This document shows positions 8,891 to 21,060 of a stretch of DNA of 64,000 nucleotides, in pieces. Source of the stretch: CANJIV01 sp046330225 (lineage in GTDB: Bacteria; Actinomycetota; Thermoleophilia; Solirubrobacterales; Solirubrobacteraceae); NCBI GenBank assembly GCA_046330225.1, contig JAXLTD010000011.1:1-64000 (forward strand). The letters are read 5' to 3'. Numbering within the stretch: the stretch's first letter is position 1; the number at the start of each line of letters is the position of its first letter. The notes below the pieces were generated by a model. That model worked only from the letters and a program-made list of their open reading frames with translations. It had not been told where the DNA came from and ran no database searches. The translations under genes and the position numbers were made by a program.

Positions 8891-10260
8891 CAGGCCGGCG
8901 TGCGGAGCGCCGCGCCGACCCGGCCCCCCACCGCGTCGGCCTCGGCGTCGGTGAGCGTCCGGGGGTCGAGCACCAGCCGCCCGCCGGCGATGCGCCCGAC
9001 AACCGCCGGGTCGCCCAGCCGCAGCGCCGCCGCGAGCGCGTCGGCGCCCGCCGGGCCCGGCTCCACGGTGACGACCGGGCCGTCGAGCTCGAGCAGCGGC
9101 AGCGCGCCCCCGCCCACCTTCGCCGCCCCCCGGGCCACGGACGCCGCGTCGCCGATCGCGTCGCGCAGCCGCTGCGCCCGCACGGCCAGCACGGCCTCGG
9201 GCGCGTCGAGCATCGCCAGGACGGGGATCTCGCGGCGGGCCTGCTCCGGGTCCCGGTAGAGGCGCAGCGTGGCTTCGAGCGCCGCGAGCGCGAGCTTGCC
9301 GGGACGCAGCGCCCGGGCCAGCGGGTGGCTCCGGGCCGCCGCGACCGCGTCGGCGCGGCCGACGATGAGACCGGCCTGCGGGCCGCCGAGCAGCTTGTCC
9401 CCCGAGAAGCAGACGAGCGCGGCGCCGGCCAGGACCGAGCGGCGGACCGGCGGCTCGTCGCGCAGCGCCGCCACTCCGTGCGCGAGCGCGCCCGAGCCCA
9501 CGTCGTCGATGACCGGCGGTCCCAGGCCGCAGAGCGCCTCGATCTCGACGTCCTCCACGAAGCCGACGGTCCGGAAGTTCGACGGGTGCGCGCGCAAGAC
9601 GGCGCCCACCACGGGCGTCGCCTGCGCGATCGCCCGCTCGTAGTCGGCCAGCCGGGTCCGATTCGTCGTCCCGACCTCGATCAGGCGGGCGCCGGACTGG
9701 GCGATGACCTCGGGGATCCGGAACGACCCGCCGATTTCCACGAGCTGCCCCCGCGAGACGACGATCCCGCTGCCGTCGCCCGCGAGCGCCGCCGTGGCCA
9801 GGAGCGTCGCCGCGGCGCAGTTGTTCACGGCCAGCGCCGCCGCGGCTCCGGTCAGCTCGCACAGGAGACCCTCGACGTGGTCCTGGCGCGAGCCACGGGC
9901 ACCGGACTCGAGGTCGAGCTCGAGGTTGGAGTACCCCGCGGCCGCAGCCGCGGCGGCGTCCCGCGCCGCATCCGCGAGCGGCGCCCGCCCCAGGTTCGTG
10001 TGGACCACGACCCCGGTGGCGTTCAGGACCCGGCGCAGCGAGGGCGCCTGCGCGGCGGCGAGCGCCGCCCGGGCCCGGACGACGAGGTCGGCGTCATCGT
10101 CGGCGCCGCCGCGCAGCTCGGCCCGGCGAGCGTCGATCGCCGCCCGGGCGGCGGCGACCGCGAGCGCGTGCGGCGCGTCGAGCCGCGCGGCCAGCTGCTC
10201 GACCGACGGCAGCCCGCGAAGCGCCGCGCTCAGGCCGCCGGCGTCGTCCCCGGCACCCAC
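8890..10260 (-). CDS. selA: L-seryl-tRNA(Sec) selenium transferase SelA
   Basis: SelA is a PLP enzyme that converts Ser-tRNA(Sec) to Sec-tRNA(Sec) using selenophosphate. The protein reads LPSVEQLAARLDAPH at its start, then VLNATGVVVHTNLGRAPL, HPSNFRTVGF, IDDVGSGAL and the PLP lysine in CFSGDKLLGGPQAG. The frame is open far upstream, but I choose the GTG at 10260, which gives 456 aa (E. coli SelA is 463) and overlaps the end of the molybdopterin synthase gene by about 30 bp. That overlap and the TGATG junction with selB make one coupled run of three genes. A selenoprotein such as formate dehydrogenase would link molybdopterin and selenium; none is in the window. Confidence 0.92.
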   Translation of the reverse strand: MGAGDDAGGLSAALRGLPSVEQLAARLDAPHALAVAAARAAIDARRAELRGGADDDADLVVRARAALAAAQAPSLRRVLNATGVVVHTNLGRAPLADAARDAAAAAAAGYSNLELDLESGARGSRQDHVEGLLCELTGAAAALAVNNCAAATLLATAALAGDGSGIVVSRGQLVEIGGSFRIPEVIAQSGARLIEVGTTNRTRLADYERAIAQATPVVGAVLRAHPSNFRTVGFVEDVEIEALCGLGPPVIDDVGSGALAHGVAALRDEPPVRRSVLAGAALVCFSGDKLLGGPQAGLIVGRADAVAAARSHPLARALRPGKLALAALEATLRLYRDPEQARREIPVLAMLDAPEAVLAVRAQRLRDAIGDAASVARGAAKVGGGALPLLELDGPVVTVEPGPAGADALAAALRLGDPAVVGRIAGGRLVLDPRTLTDAEADAVGGRVGAALRTPA

Positions 10261-10868
10261 GACTCGCCGTCCTGCGTGATCTCCTTCTTCCAGATCGGCG
10301 CCTGCGCCTTGATGGCGTCGATGATCTCCCGGGCGCCGGCGAACGCCTCGCCGCGGTGCGGCGCCGAGGCGGCGACGAGCACCGACGGCTCCGACAGCGG
10401 CACCGTGCCGATCCGGTGCTCGGCGGCCGCGGCGCAGAGGCCGTGGCGCTGCACCGCCGCGGCGAGGATCTCGCGCATCCGCGGCTCGGCCATCTCGGCG
10501 TAGGCCTCGTACTCGAGCTGGGGCACGTCGCGGGTCACGCCAGCGAAGGTCACGACGGCGCCGGCCCGCGGGTCGCGGACGCGGGCCACGAGCGGGTCGA
10601 GCGCGAGCGGCTCGCCGGTGACGCGCGCGTGCCATTCCGCCCCGCCCGACACCGGGGGAATCAGCGCCAGCTCGTCGCCGGGGGACAGCACGGCGTCGGC
10701 GTCGGCGTACTCGCGGTTGACGGCCATGACGAGCGGGAGGCCTCCGGCGATGTCCTCGACCGCGGCGAGCGCGTCGCGCACGCGCGCACCGTCGGGGAGG
10801 TCGAGCTGCAGCTCGCGCGTGCCGGCGCGCTCGCGCAGCATCGCGAACAGGCGGATGCGGACGACCAT
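10230..10868 (-). CDS. moaX: molybdopterin synthase, MoaD-MoaE fusion
   Basis: A 212-aa fusion of the two molybdopterin synthase subunits. Residues 1-76 are the ubiquitin-like sulfur carrier MoaD, ending at the thiocarboxylation site LIPPVSGG. The rest is MoaE, with the catalytic lysine region IKAQAPIWKKEI near the end. Together they insert the dithiolene sulfurs into precursor Z. The MoaD glycine must be free to act, and the mycobacterial MoaX fusion is known to be cleaved after the GG, so the same is likely here. A TAGCCT hexamer ends 6 nt before the ATG (leaderless), only 10 bp from the -10 of the divergent acyl-CoA mutase gene. selA overlaps its 3' end. Confidence 0.92.
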   Translation of the reverse strand: MVVRIRLFAMLRERAGTRELQLDLPDGARVRDALAAVEDIAGGLPLVMAVNREYADADAVLSPGDELALIPPVSGGAEWHARVTGEPLALDPLVARVRDPRAGAVVTFAGVTRDVPQLEYEAYAEMAEPRMREILAAAVQRHGLCAAAAEHRIGTVPLSEPSVLVAASAPHRGEAFAGAREIIDAIKAQAPIWKKEITQDGESWVPGTTPAA

Positions 10869-10874
10869 GCCTCA

Positions 10875-10896
10875 AGGCTACCCGCGGGGGTACCCT
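10875..10896. promoter_or_regulatory. compact divergent promoter pair, moaX / acyl-CoA mutase
   Basis: Only 35 bp separate the two start codons. On the minus strand TAGCCT (10880-10875) ends 6 nt before the moaX ATG; on the plus strand TACCCT (10891-10896) ends 7 nt before the mutase ATG. Both transcripts would be leaderless, and each -35 region would lie near or inside the other gene's start, so the two promoters probably compete for polymerase. Confidence 0.6.
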
Positions 10897-10903
10897 GCGG
10901 CCC

Positions 10904-12517
<1,614 letters not shown>

Positions 12518-12594
12518 GCCTCGGCGCCCCGCCCGCCGCGGCGGCGAGCCGCGGCGGCGAGATCGCCCGCCGCGGCTCACCCATCCATTCCTGT

Positions 12595-12627
12595 GCGCCT
12601 CAGCCACCGATCCGGTGGTCCAGGCGC
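12595..12627. repeat. intergenic palindrome, copy 2
   Basis: Inner stem CCACCG-ATC-CGGTGG, outer stem GCGCCT/AGGCGC. This copy and copy 3 lie within an exact 48-bp direct repeat (12580-12627 and 12651-12698, period 71 bp), whose left flank is CCCATCCATTCCT in both. They occupy the convergent gap between the mutase (ends 12517) and the P450 (ends 12764). Confidence 0.9.
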
Positions 12628-12663
12628 GCCAGAACGCCGCGCGGCGCCGGCCCATCCATTCCT

Positions 12664-12700
12664 GTGCGCCTCAGCCACCGATCCGGTGGTCCAGGCGCAC
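12664..12700. repeat. intergenic palindrome, copy 3
   Basis: Second unit of the tandem pair. The outer stem GTGCGCCT/AGGCGCAC is perfect over 8 bp, and the inner stem is CCACCG-ATC-CGGTGG. Further imperfect dyads made of CGCGCGGCGCC-type sequence follow up to the P450 stop. Confidence 0.9.
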
Positions 12701-12763
12701 GAGTACGCGGCGCGGCGCCTCGCGCGCGGCGTACTCGTGCGCGGCGCGGCGCCCCGCGCGCGA

Positions 12764-14191
12764 TCAGGCCTCCCCGCCGGGCGCCTCCCCGGGTGGCGCC
12801 GTGGCGCCGGGCGCCGGGGCGAGATCGGGCGGCGCGTCCAGCACCGCCCGCACGCCGCGGGCTGGGGCCATCGTGATGTGGCGCAGGACCGCCCGCTCGG
12901 GCCGGTGCGAGGCCGGGCGCAGCGACGGCGCACGCCGCAGCACCTCCCGCAGGACGATCCGCATCTCGCTCTGCGCGAACGCCGCGCCGAGGCAGCGGCG
13001 GATCCCGCCGCCAAACGTCGCGAACGACGATGCCGCCGGGCGGGCATCCAGGAACCGCTCGGGCCGGAACGCCTCGGGATCGTCGTAGACGGCCGGATTC
13101 GTGTTCACGAGGTAGCTCGAGGGGGTCACGATGCCCCCCTTGGGCAGCCGCCAGCCGGCGAGATCGACGTCGCGGGACGCCGTGCGCCCGAAGTCGATCA
13201 CCACCGGCCGCACCCGCAGGCTCTCGTCCACGACCGCCTGGAGGTAGGGACCGCCGCCGGACCGCAGCTCGGTCTCGAGCCGCGCCCGCGCCGCCGGCGC
13301 GCGGAACAGCAGCTCGAACGTCCAGGCCAGGGCCGTCGCCGTCGTCTCGTGGCCGGCGACCAGCAGCGTGACGAGCTCGTCACGCAGCTCGCGGTCGCTC
13401 AGGCCGTCGCCGTCCTCGAAGCGGGCGCCGAGCAGCAGCGAGAGCACGTCGTCGCGGTCGCCGGCGTCGGCGGCGGCCCGGCGCGCGGCGATCTCCTCGA
13501 ACACGAGCGCGTCGAGCCGCGCGCGCCGGCGCAGGAACCGCGGCCATGGCCAGAACCCGCCGGGGAGGCGGCGGAACGGCGGCGTGAGCAGCAGGCTCGC
13601 CGCCCCGGCGTCGACTGCCTCGGAGATCGCGGCGGCGAATCGGGCCAGCCGGGCCTCCCCGCGAATGCCGAAGACGGCCCGCAGGATGATGTCGAGCGTG
13701 ATGTCCTGCATCCGCGGGCGCAGCGCAAAGGGCTCGCCGACCGGCCAGCCCGCCAGGGACCGGACCGTCGCGTCCGCGATCGTGGCGTCGTAGGCCCGCA
13801 TCCGCTCGCCGTGGAACGCCGGAAGCATGAGCTTGCGCTGGCGCAGGTGCTCGTCACCGTCCAGCAGCAGGACCGACGAGCGGCCCAGCAGCGGCGGCAG
13901 CGCGTCCCCGAGCGCGTTCGCCTCCCCGGCCCGCAGCGTGTCTGCGTCGGCCGCCAGCACCGCGCGGACGACCTCGGGGTCGTCGGTGACGTGCATCGCT
14001 CCGAATGGCACCGGCCGCATCACGTAGAACGGGCCGTGGCGGGCCCGGCAGTGCCGGTAGAACCCGCGGGGATCCAGGCCCCACCAGAGCGTCTGCACCA
14101 GCGGCGGGAGGCTCACCTCCGGCGCTTCGCGCAGCACGCCCGGCGCGCCTGCCCCGGTCGCTGCTAGGTTCGCATCCATGACCTTGGCCAC
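12764..14191 (-). CDS. cytochrome P450
   Basis: A 475-aa soluble bacterial P450 monooxygenase. Seen are the I-helix LVAGHETTATALAW, the K-helix ESLRVRPVV (E-x-x-R), the PERF motif FRPERFLDARPAA and the haem-binding loop FATFGGGIRRCLGAAFAQSE with the axial cysteine. The substrate is unknown, and no ferredoxin or reductase is adjacent. The start is either the GTG at 14191 or the ATG at 14179. The ATG shares its CATG with the start of the divergent gene at 14178, so the two coding regions overlap or abut at their 5' ends. The last 30 residues are Pro/Ala-rich and beyond the fold. Confidence 0.92.
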   Translation of the reverse strand: MAKVMDANLAATGAGAPGVLREAPEVSLPPLVQTLWWGLDPRGFYRHCRARHGPFYVMRPVPFGAMHVTDDPEVVRAVLAADADTLRAGEANALGDALPPLLGRSSVLLLDGDEHLRQRKLMLPAFHGERMRAYDATIADATVRSLAGWPVGEPFALRPRMQDITLDIILRAVFGIRGEARLARFAAAISEAVDAGAASLLLTPPFRRLPGGFWPWPRFLRRRARLDALVFEEIAARRAAADAGDRDDVLSLLLGARFEDGDGLSDRELRDELVTLLVAGHETTATALAWTFELLFRAPAARARLETELRSGGGPYLQAVVDESLRVRPVVIDFGRTASRDVDLAGWRLPKGGIVTPSSYLVNTNPAVYDDPEAFRPERFLDARPAASSFATFGGGIRRCLGAAFAQSEMRIVLREVLRRAPSLRPASHRPERAVLRHITMAPARGVRAVLDAPPDLAPAPGATAPPGEAPGGEA

Positions 14192-14678
14192 GCTTGACTT
14201 CTACACCGTCGTCCTCTTCGTCCACATCGTCGCCGCGATCGTGGCGTTCGGCGTGACGTTCGGCTACCCCCTGCTGTTCACGCTGGCCGAGCGCGGAGAG
14301 CCGCGCAGCGTCCCCTTCGTGCTGACCTTCACCGAGAAGGCCGGGCGCTGGCTCGTCGCCCCGGGAATGGTCGTCCTGCTCCTGGCCGGCATCTACCTCG
14401 CGGGCCAGGATCCCTGGGACTTCAGCCAAGGCTGGATCAGCGCCGCCTTCGTGATCATCGTCGTGCTGTTCGGGATCCAGGGCGGCTACTACGCGGGGCG
14501 CGTGCGCAAGGCCCGCGAGATCGCCACGCGCGACATCGCGGTCGCCGCGCCGGGGGCCGAGCCGAGGCTCAGCGCGGAGTACCTCGCGCTCTCGCGGCAG
14601 ATGGGCGTCGTCGGCGTGGCGCAGAGCCTGCTGATCCTGCTCGCGGTGTTCGACATGGTCTGGAAGCCCGGCCTGTAG
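14178..14678 (+). CDS. integral membrane protein, DUF2269-like
   Basis: A 166-aa membrane protein with four predicted helices: residues 9-35 (YTVVLFVHIVAAIVAFGVTF), about 60-80, about 88-107 and about 145-160. The short loop between helices 3 and 4 is charged (RKAREIATRD). This pattern, with an early histidine in helix 1, resembles the predicted integral membrane family DUF2269; function is unknown. TAGGTT (14165-14170) ends 7 nt before the ATG, a leaderless promoter lying inside the 5' end of the P450 gene. A strong hairpin terminator follows at 14687. Confidence 0.7.
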   Translation: MTLATLDFYTVVLFVHIVAAIVAFGVTFGYPLLFTLAERGEPRSVPFVLTFTEKAGRWLVAPGMVVLLLAGIYLAGQDPWDFSQGWISAAFVIIVVLFGIQGGYYAGRVRKAREIATRDIAVAAPGAEPRLSAEYLALSRQMGVVGVAQSLLILLAVFDMVWKPGL

Positions 14679-14686
14679 CGCCTCGG

Positions 14687-14714
14687 AACGTCGGCGGCGG
14701 TCGCCGCCGACGTT
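14687..14714 (+). terminator. hairpin terminator after the membrane protein gene
   Basis: A perfect 13-bp inverted repeat, AACGTCGGCGGCG and CGCCGCCGACGTT, separated by 2 bases, begins 9 bp after the stop at 14678. There is no long T run, which is usual for such GC-rich genomes. Confidence 0.75.
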
Positions 14715-14764
14715 ATGGGAACCCGGGCAGGAGTCCGCGCCGGACACGGCGAAACCCGGCCCCG

Positions 14765-15805
<1,041 letters not shown>

Positions 15806-15878
15806 TTCGCCCGCTGGCGGCGCCTGACCCGCCGCCGCCACGCCGCCGCGCGCCCCGGGGCCGTAGCATCCGGCCCCC

Positions 15879-17447
<1,569 letters not shown>

Positions 17448-17456
17448 GGAGGCCGT

Positions 17457-17485
17457 CCGCCGGCTCGCTGTGCGGCGACCGGCGG
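17457..17485. terminator. inverted repeat between convergent genes
   Basis: CCGCCGG (17457-17463) and CCGGCGG (17479-17485) form a 7-bp stem about 10 bp after the pccB stop. They may terminate transcription from both sides, since the PhoD-type gene ends at 17522. Weak evidence in such GC-rich DNA. Confidence 0.4.
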
Positions 17486-17521
17486 GCGCGGCCCGTGCCA
17501 CGCCCGCCGCCCGTCAGCGCG

Positions 17522-19126
17522 CTACTTCGCCGTGAGCGTCAGGACGCACGGCGCCTTGGTCTTGGCGTCGGTGACCGGCTTGCCGTTGATGTCCTTGGCC
17601 TTCACGGTCAGGGTCCGGCTGTTTGCCACGACCTGCGAGTAGGAGAACGTGTCGCTGTTGGCGCACTGCATCCCGACCCCGTTGGGCGGATCGCCCTTGA
17701 AGAAGACGCTCGTGATCAGCGATCCGGCGTTCGCGTTGCCGGTCGCCTGGTCGATCTCCAAGGCGAAGTTCGCCGTGGCCACCGGGCCGGTGACGGCCTC
17801 GGTGAGGCTCGAGTTCTTCGGCGTCGGCAGCGTGTCGTACCGGACGTTGTTGAAGAAGTTCGCGTGGGTGTCCGTGGTCAGGAACACCGCGTTCTTCACG
17901 TTGCGGTCCAGGAACGTGATGAGCTTCTGCCGCTCGGCGGCGTAGCCCTCCCAGCGGTCGTAGGGCAGCGCGTAGAACTGCTGGATCGGCTTCTCGTTCA
18001 TGACGACCTTCCACTTGGCGGTGGAGGCCTTGATCGCCTTCGTGAACGCCGCGTACTGGCGGGAGCCGAGGAGCGTGCGCTTCGGGCTGTTGATCCGGTC
18101 CAGGCAGGCCTGCGACACGGGCGCGGCAAATGACGGAACGAGCGCCGAGAACAGCGCGCGGGTGGCCGCGGGGCCGGTCGGCGCGAGGTCGGGCGACTTG
18201 CTGATCGGGTTGTCGCAGGTGCCGCCGTCCGAGGCCTTCGCGCTGCGGAAGGTGATCTCGTCGAGCAGGAAGACCTCGACGTTCTTGCCCCAGCGGAAGC
18301 TCCGGTACAGGCCGTTCTTCGCGGTCCAGGTGGTGGGCTGGTAGCTCAGGAACGCGGCCACCGAGTCCTTGTAGAGCTTGGCGCCGGTCTTGCCCTCGCC
18401 GGTGTAGTCGTTGATGAACTCGTGGTCGTCCCAGTGGTTGTAGAGCGTGCCGCTCTCCCGGAGCTTCATCAGCGGGGGCCGGACGATGTTCATCTTGTAC
18501 TTCAGCCACTTCGCCGCGGGCGTGAGCGCCGCCGGCGCGCACGGGCTGCCGCCGCACTGGACCTCGGTGTCGGAGTAGATCGTGTCGCCGAAGTTGACGT
18601 TGAAGTCGTTGTGCTCGGCGGCCATCCGGCCGTAGACCTGGAAGGCGTTCCAGAACGGCTTCCCGGAGCCGTCGGTCTTCGGCGTGGCCTTGGACTGCGG
18701 CTGCGCGTCGGCGTCGCCGGAGTAGGCGAACGACACCGGGACGTTCGCATTCGGGGCCGGCGCGGTCTTGAAGGTGCCGGTCGCGCTGACCTTCGAGCCC
18801 TTGCGGAAGCGGTAGTAGTAGCGCGCGCCGGCCTTCAGGCCGGTGGCCCGGATCGTCAGCGTGTAGTCGCGCGCGGCGCTCGCCGAGCCCTTGTAGAGCG
18901 CGGCCCCGCTGAAGCTGCGGCTGCGGGCGACCTGCAGCGTCGTCGGCCCGGCACTGCCGGGGCGCGACCACAGGAGCGCGGAGGAGGAGGAGACGTCGCC
19001 GGCGGCGACGCCGTACTGGAACGCGCTGCCCGACGCGGCGCCGGCGGCTGCCGGGCCGGCGAGGAGGGCGCCGGTCGTGAGGGCGGCGCCGAGCAGGGCG
19101 ATCCGCCGCGAGAGGTTCGTTGGCAT
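17522..19126 (-). CDS. secreted PhoD-family phosphatase (1)
   Basis: A 534-aa exported protein of the alkaline phosphatase D family, a Ca/Fe-dependent phosphodiester or phosphomonoester hydrolase used to obtain phosphate. The signal peptide is residues 1-30 (NLSRRIALLGAALTTGALLAG), and the RR pair allows Tat export. A Fn3-like domain (about 35-130) precedes the metallophosphatase with FAYSGDADAQ, NVNFGDTIYSDTEV, NHWDDHEFINDY and LTTDTHANFFNN, the conserved D, N and H ligands. The C-terminus (about 490-534) is an extra beta segment. It is divergent from a second member at 19244; the two differ strongly and are not a recent duplication. Confidence 0.88.
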   Translation of the reverse strand: MPTNLSRRIALLGAALTTGALLAGPAAAGAASGSAFQYGVAAGDVSSSSALLWSRPGSAGPTTLQVARSRSFSGAALYKGSASAARDYTLTIRATGLKAGARYYYRFRKGSKVSATGTFKTAPAPNANVPVSFAYSGDADAQPQSKATPKTDGSGKPFWNAFQVYGRMAAEHNDFNVNFGDTIYSDTEVQCGGSPCAPAALTPAAKWLKYKMNIVRPPLMKLRESGTLYNHWDDHEFINDYTGEGKTGAKLYKDSVAAFLSYQPTTWTAKNGLYRSFRWGKNVEVFLLDEITFRSAKASDGGTCDNPISKSPDLAPTGPAATRALFSALVPSFAAPVSQACLDRINSPKRTLLGSRQYAAFTKAIKASTAKWKVVMNEKPIQQFYALPYDRWEGYAAERQKLITFLDRNVKNAVFLTTDTHANFFNNVRYDTLPTPKNSSLTEAVTGPVATANFALEIDQATGNANAGSLITSVFFKGDPPNGVGMQCANSDTFSYSQVVANSRTLTVKAKDINGKPVTDAKTKAPCVLTLTAK

Positions 19127-19243
19127 GCGCGCACGCTACTCCTCCCGCCGGAACCGCGGCGCCGCTCCGATCCGGCGCGCGGACCCGCCGGCCTGCGATA
19201 CGGTCGCCCGCAGCCCAGCTGCTTCCCGGAGGAGGACGCACCA

Positions 19244-20869
19244 ATGGATGGATCCCCGCTTTCCCGCCGCCAGTTCGTCGCGGGCGCCAGCTCGCTCGGC
19301 GCCGTCGCCGTGTTCGCCCCCCAGGCGCTCGCCGCCAAGCTCGGCACCGTGCCGACCCTGCGCGGCGGCCGCTTCGACTCGGGCCTGATGTCCGGCGACC
19401 CGACGCCCAACGGCATCACGCTGTGGACCCGCGTGTTCGGCGTCGGCGGGAAGGGCTCGGTCGAGCTCGAGATCGCCAAGGAGAAGAGCTTCCGACGCGT
19501 GGTCAAGCGGGAGCTGATCGGCACGGGCGCCGACCTCGGGCACTCGGTCAAGGCCCGGGTCACCGGCCTCGACCCGTACGAGCAGTACTACTACCGCTTC
19601 GCCACCAAGACGGCGAACAGCCCGGTCGGCCGCTTCCGCACCGCGCTGCCGGCCGACTCCCGCCAGCCCGTGCGCTTTGCGTTCTGGTCCTGTCAGGACT
19701 ACACCCACGGGTTCTACAACGCCCACGCGCTGATGGCCCGCGAGGACATCGACTTCATGGTCTGCCTCGGCGACTACATCTACGACGAGACCTACCACAC
19801 GGTCGGCGGCTCGAAGACCGCGGTCCGCGACGACACGATCGGGCGCACGCCGGATCCGAGCTACACCAGTGTCTTCCGGGCGGCGGTCTCGCTCGACGAC
19901 TACCGCAAGAAGTACGCCCTGTACCGCTCCGACGCGTCCCTGCGCGCGCTGCAGGCCAAGGTGCCGATCATCGTCATCTGGGACGACCACGAGGTGCAGA
20001 ACAACTACGTCGGCAAGCCCGCCGACGGCGGCCTCCCCGCGAACGAGGGCTTCACCCAGGCCCGCAAGAAGGCCGGCTACCGGGCGTTCTTCGAGAACCA
20101 GCCGACCTACGGCACGGGGTCGACGAAGTCGCGCATCTACCGCCAGATCCGGTTCGGCAAGACGGTCGACCTCCTGATGCTCGACCAGCGCCAGTACCGG
20201 GACGACCAGCCCTGCGGCGACGCGGTCGCCAAGCCGTGCGCGGACTTCGACCAGCCTCGCGACTTCCTCGGGCGCACGCAGATGAACTGGGTCAAGGGGA
20301 AGCTGGCGAGCTCGAAGGCGGCCTGGAAGGTCATCGGCAACGAGGTCATGTGCATGCCCGCGCAGGTGCTCGGCGGCTCGTACTACACGTTCGACATGTG
20401 GCACGGCTACCCCCGCGAGCGCGAGGAGCTGCTCCAGCACATCAAGGCCAAGGGCATCAAGGACGTCGTCTTCGTGACAGGCGACATCCACACGTTCATC
20501 GCCGGCGACGTGCGGACGCAGCTGGGTGCCGGCGACACCGTGGCGACCGAGTTCGTCGGCGGATCGATCACCTCGCAGAACTTCGGCGAGACCGACCTCG
20601 ATGTCGGCGGCGGCACGACGCTGAAGGGCAATGACGCCAGCCCGAAGACCAGCCCGGCGATCATCGACGCCCTCAAGGGGATCAACACCTGGGTCGCCGA
20701 CGCCGACTTCGACACCCACGGCTACGGCCTCGTGAAAGCCACGACATCGTCGTTCGACGTGCAGTTCCGGCGCCTGCAGACGATCAAGCGCAAGTCCACC
20801 GCGACGCTGCCCGCGGCGCCGTTCAAGTGGACGCTGCGCCGCGGCCAGCAGGGCATCGCCAGGGGGTAG
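19244..20869 (+). CDS. phoD: secreted PhoD-family phosphatase (2), Tat substrate
   Basis: A 541-aa alkaline phosphatase D. The N-terminus SPLSRRQFVAGASSLGAV is a Tat signal, as expected for PhoD, which folds with its metal cofactor before export. After the Fn3-like N-domain come FAFWSCQDYTHGFYNAH, MVCLGDYIYDETY, IVIWDDHEVQNNY and VFVTGDIHTF, the metal-binding signatures. The ATG at 19244 follows GGAGGAGG at the proper distance and is chosen over the longer open frame. Phosphate control (a PHO box) could not be recognised. Its 3' side carries two palindrome copies, facing the convergent gene at 21061. Confidence 0.93.
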   Translation: MDGSPLSRRQFVAGASSLGAVAVFAPQALAAKLGTVPTLRGGRFDSGLMSGDPTPNGITLWTRVFGVGGKGSVELEIAKEKSFRRVVKRELIGTGADLGHSVKARVTGLDPYEQYYYRFATKTANSPVGRFRTALPADSRQPVRFAFWSCQDYTHGFYNAHALMAREDIDFMVCLGDYIYDETYHTVGGSKTAVRDDTIGRTPDPSYTSVFRAAVSLDDYRKKYALYRSDASLRALQAKVPIIVIWDDHEVQNNYVGKPADGGLPANEGFTQARKKAGYRAFFENQPTYGTGSTKSRIYRQIRFGKTVDLLMLDQRQYRDDQPCGDAVAKPCADFDQPRDFLGRTQMNWVKGKLASSKAAWKVIGNEVMCMPAQVLGGSYYTFDMWHGYPREREELLQHIKAKGIKDVVFVTGDIHTFIAGDVRTQLGAGDTVATEFVGGSITSQNFGETDLDVGGGTTLKGNDASPKTSPAIIDALKGINTWVADADFDTHGYGLVKATTSSFDVQFRRLQTIKRKSTATLPAAPFKWTLRRGQQGIARG

Positions 20870-20895
20870 GCGGGGCCGGCGCGCCCCGGCGTTCT

Positions 20896-20932
20896 TGCGC
20901 ACATCAGCCACCGAATCGGTGGCCCAGGCGCA
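20896..20932. repeat. intergenic palindrome, copy 4
   Basis: TGCGC / GCCACCG-AAT-CGGTGGC / GCGCA. It lies within a 59-bp direct repeat (20889-20947 and 20961-21019, one mismatch, period 72 bp) shared with copy 5, in the convergent gap between the PhoD-type gene and the cyclodeaminase relative. The left flank GCGTTCTTGCGC mirrors the right flank of copy 1. Confidence 0.92.
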
Positions 20933-20967
20933 CGAGTCCGCCGCGCGGCCCGACCTCCTCGCGTTCT

Positions 20968-21004
20968 TGCGCACATCAGCCACCGAATCGGTGGCCCAGG
21001 CGCA
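20968..21004. repeat. intergenic palindrome, copy 5
   Basis: Second member of the tandem pair, identical to copy 4 over the whole stem region. Confidence 0.92.
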
Positions 21005-21060
21005 CGAGTTCGCCGCGCGCCCACGGGCGCGCCGTCGGCGCCGGCCCGCCGGCAGGCCCC

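Noticed and set aside
12580..12700. Tandem repeat as a CRISPR array
   Set aside because: There are only two units, the repeat is a palindrome with long arms, and no cas genes are present; it belongs to the intergenic palindrome family.
20889..21019. Small proteins encoded by the palindrome pairs (for example the frame with SATESVAQAHE)
   Set aside because: The same repeat yields similar peptides in several frames and on both strands at all four sites; no start signals, and the DNA structure explains the similarity.
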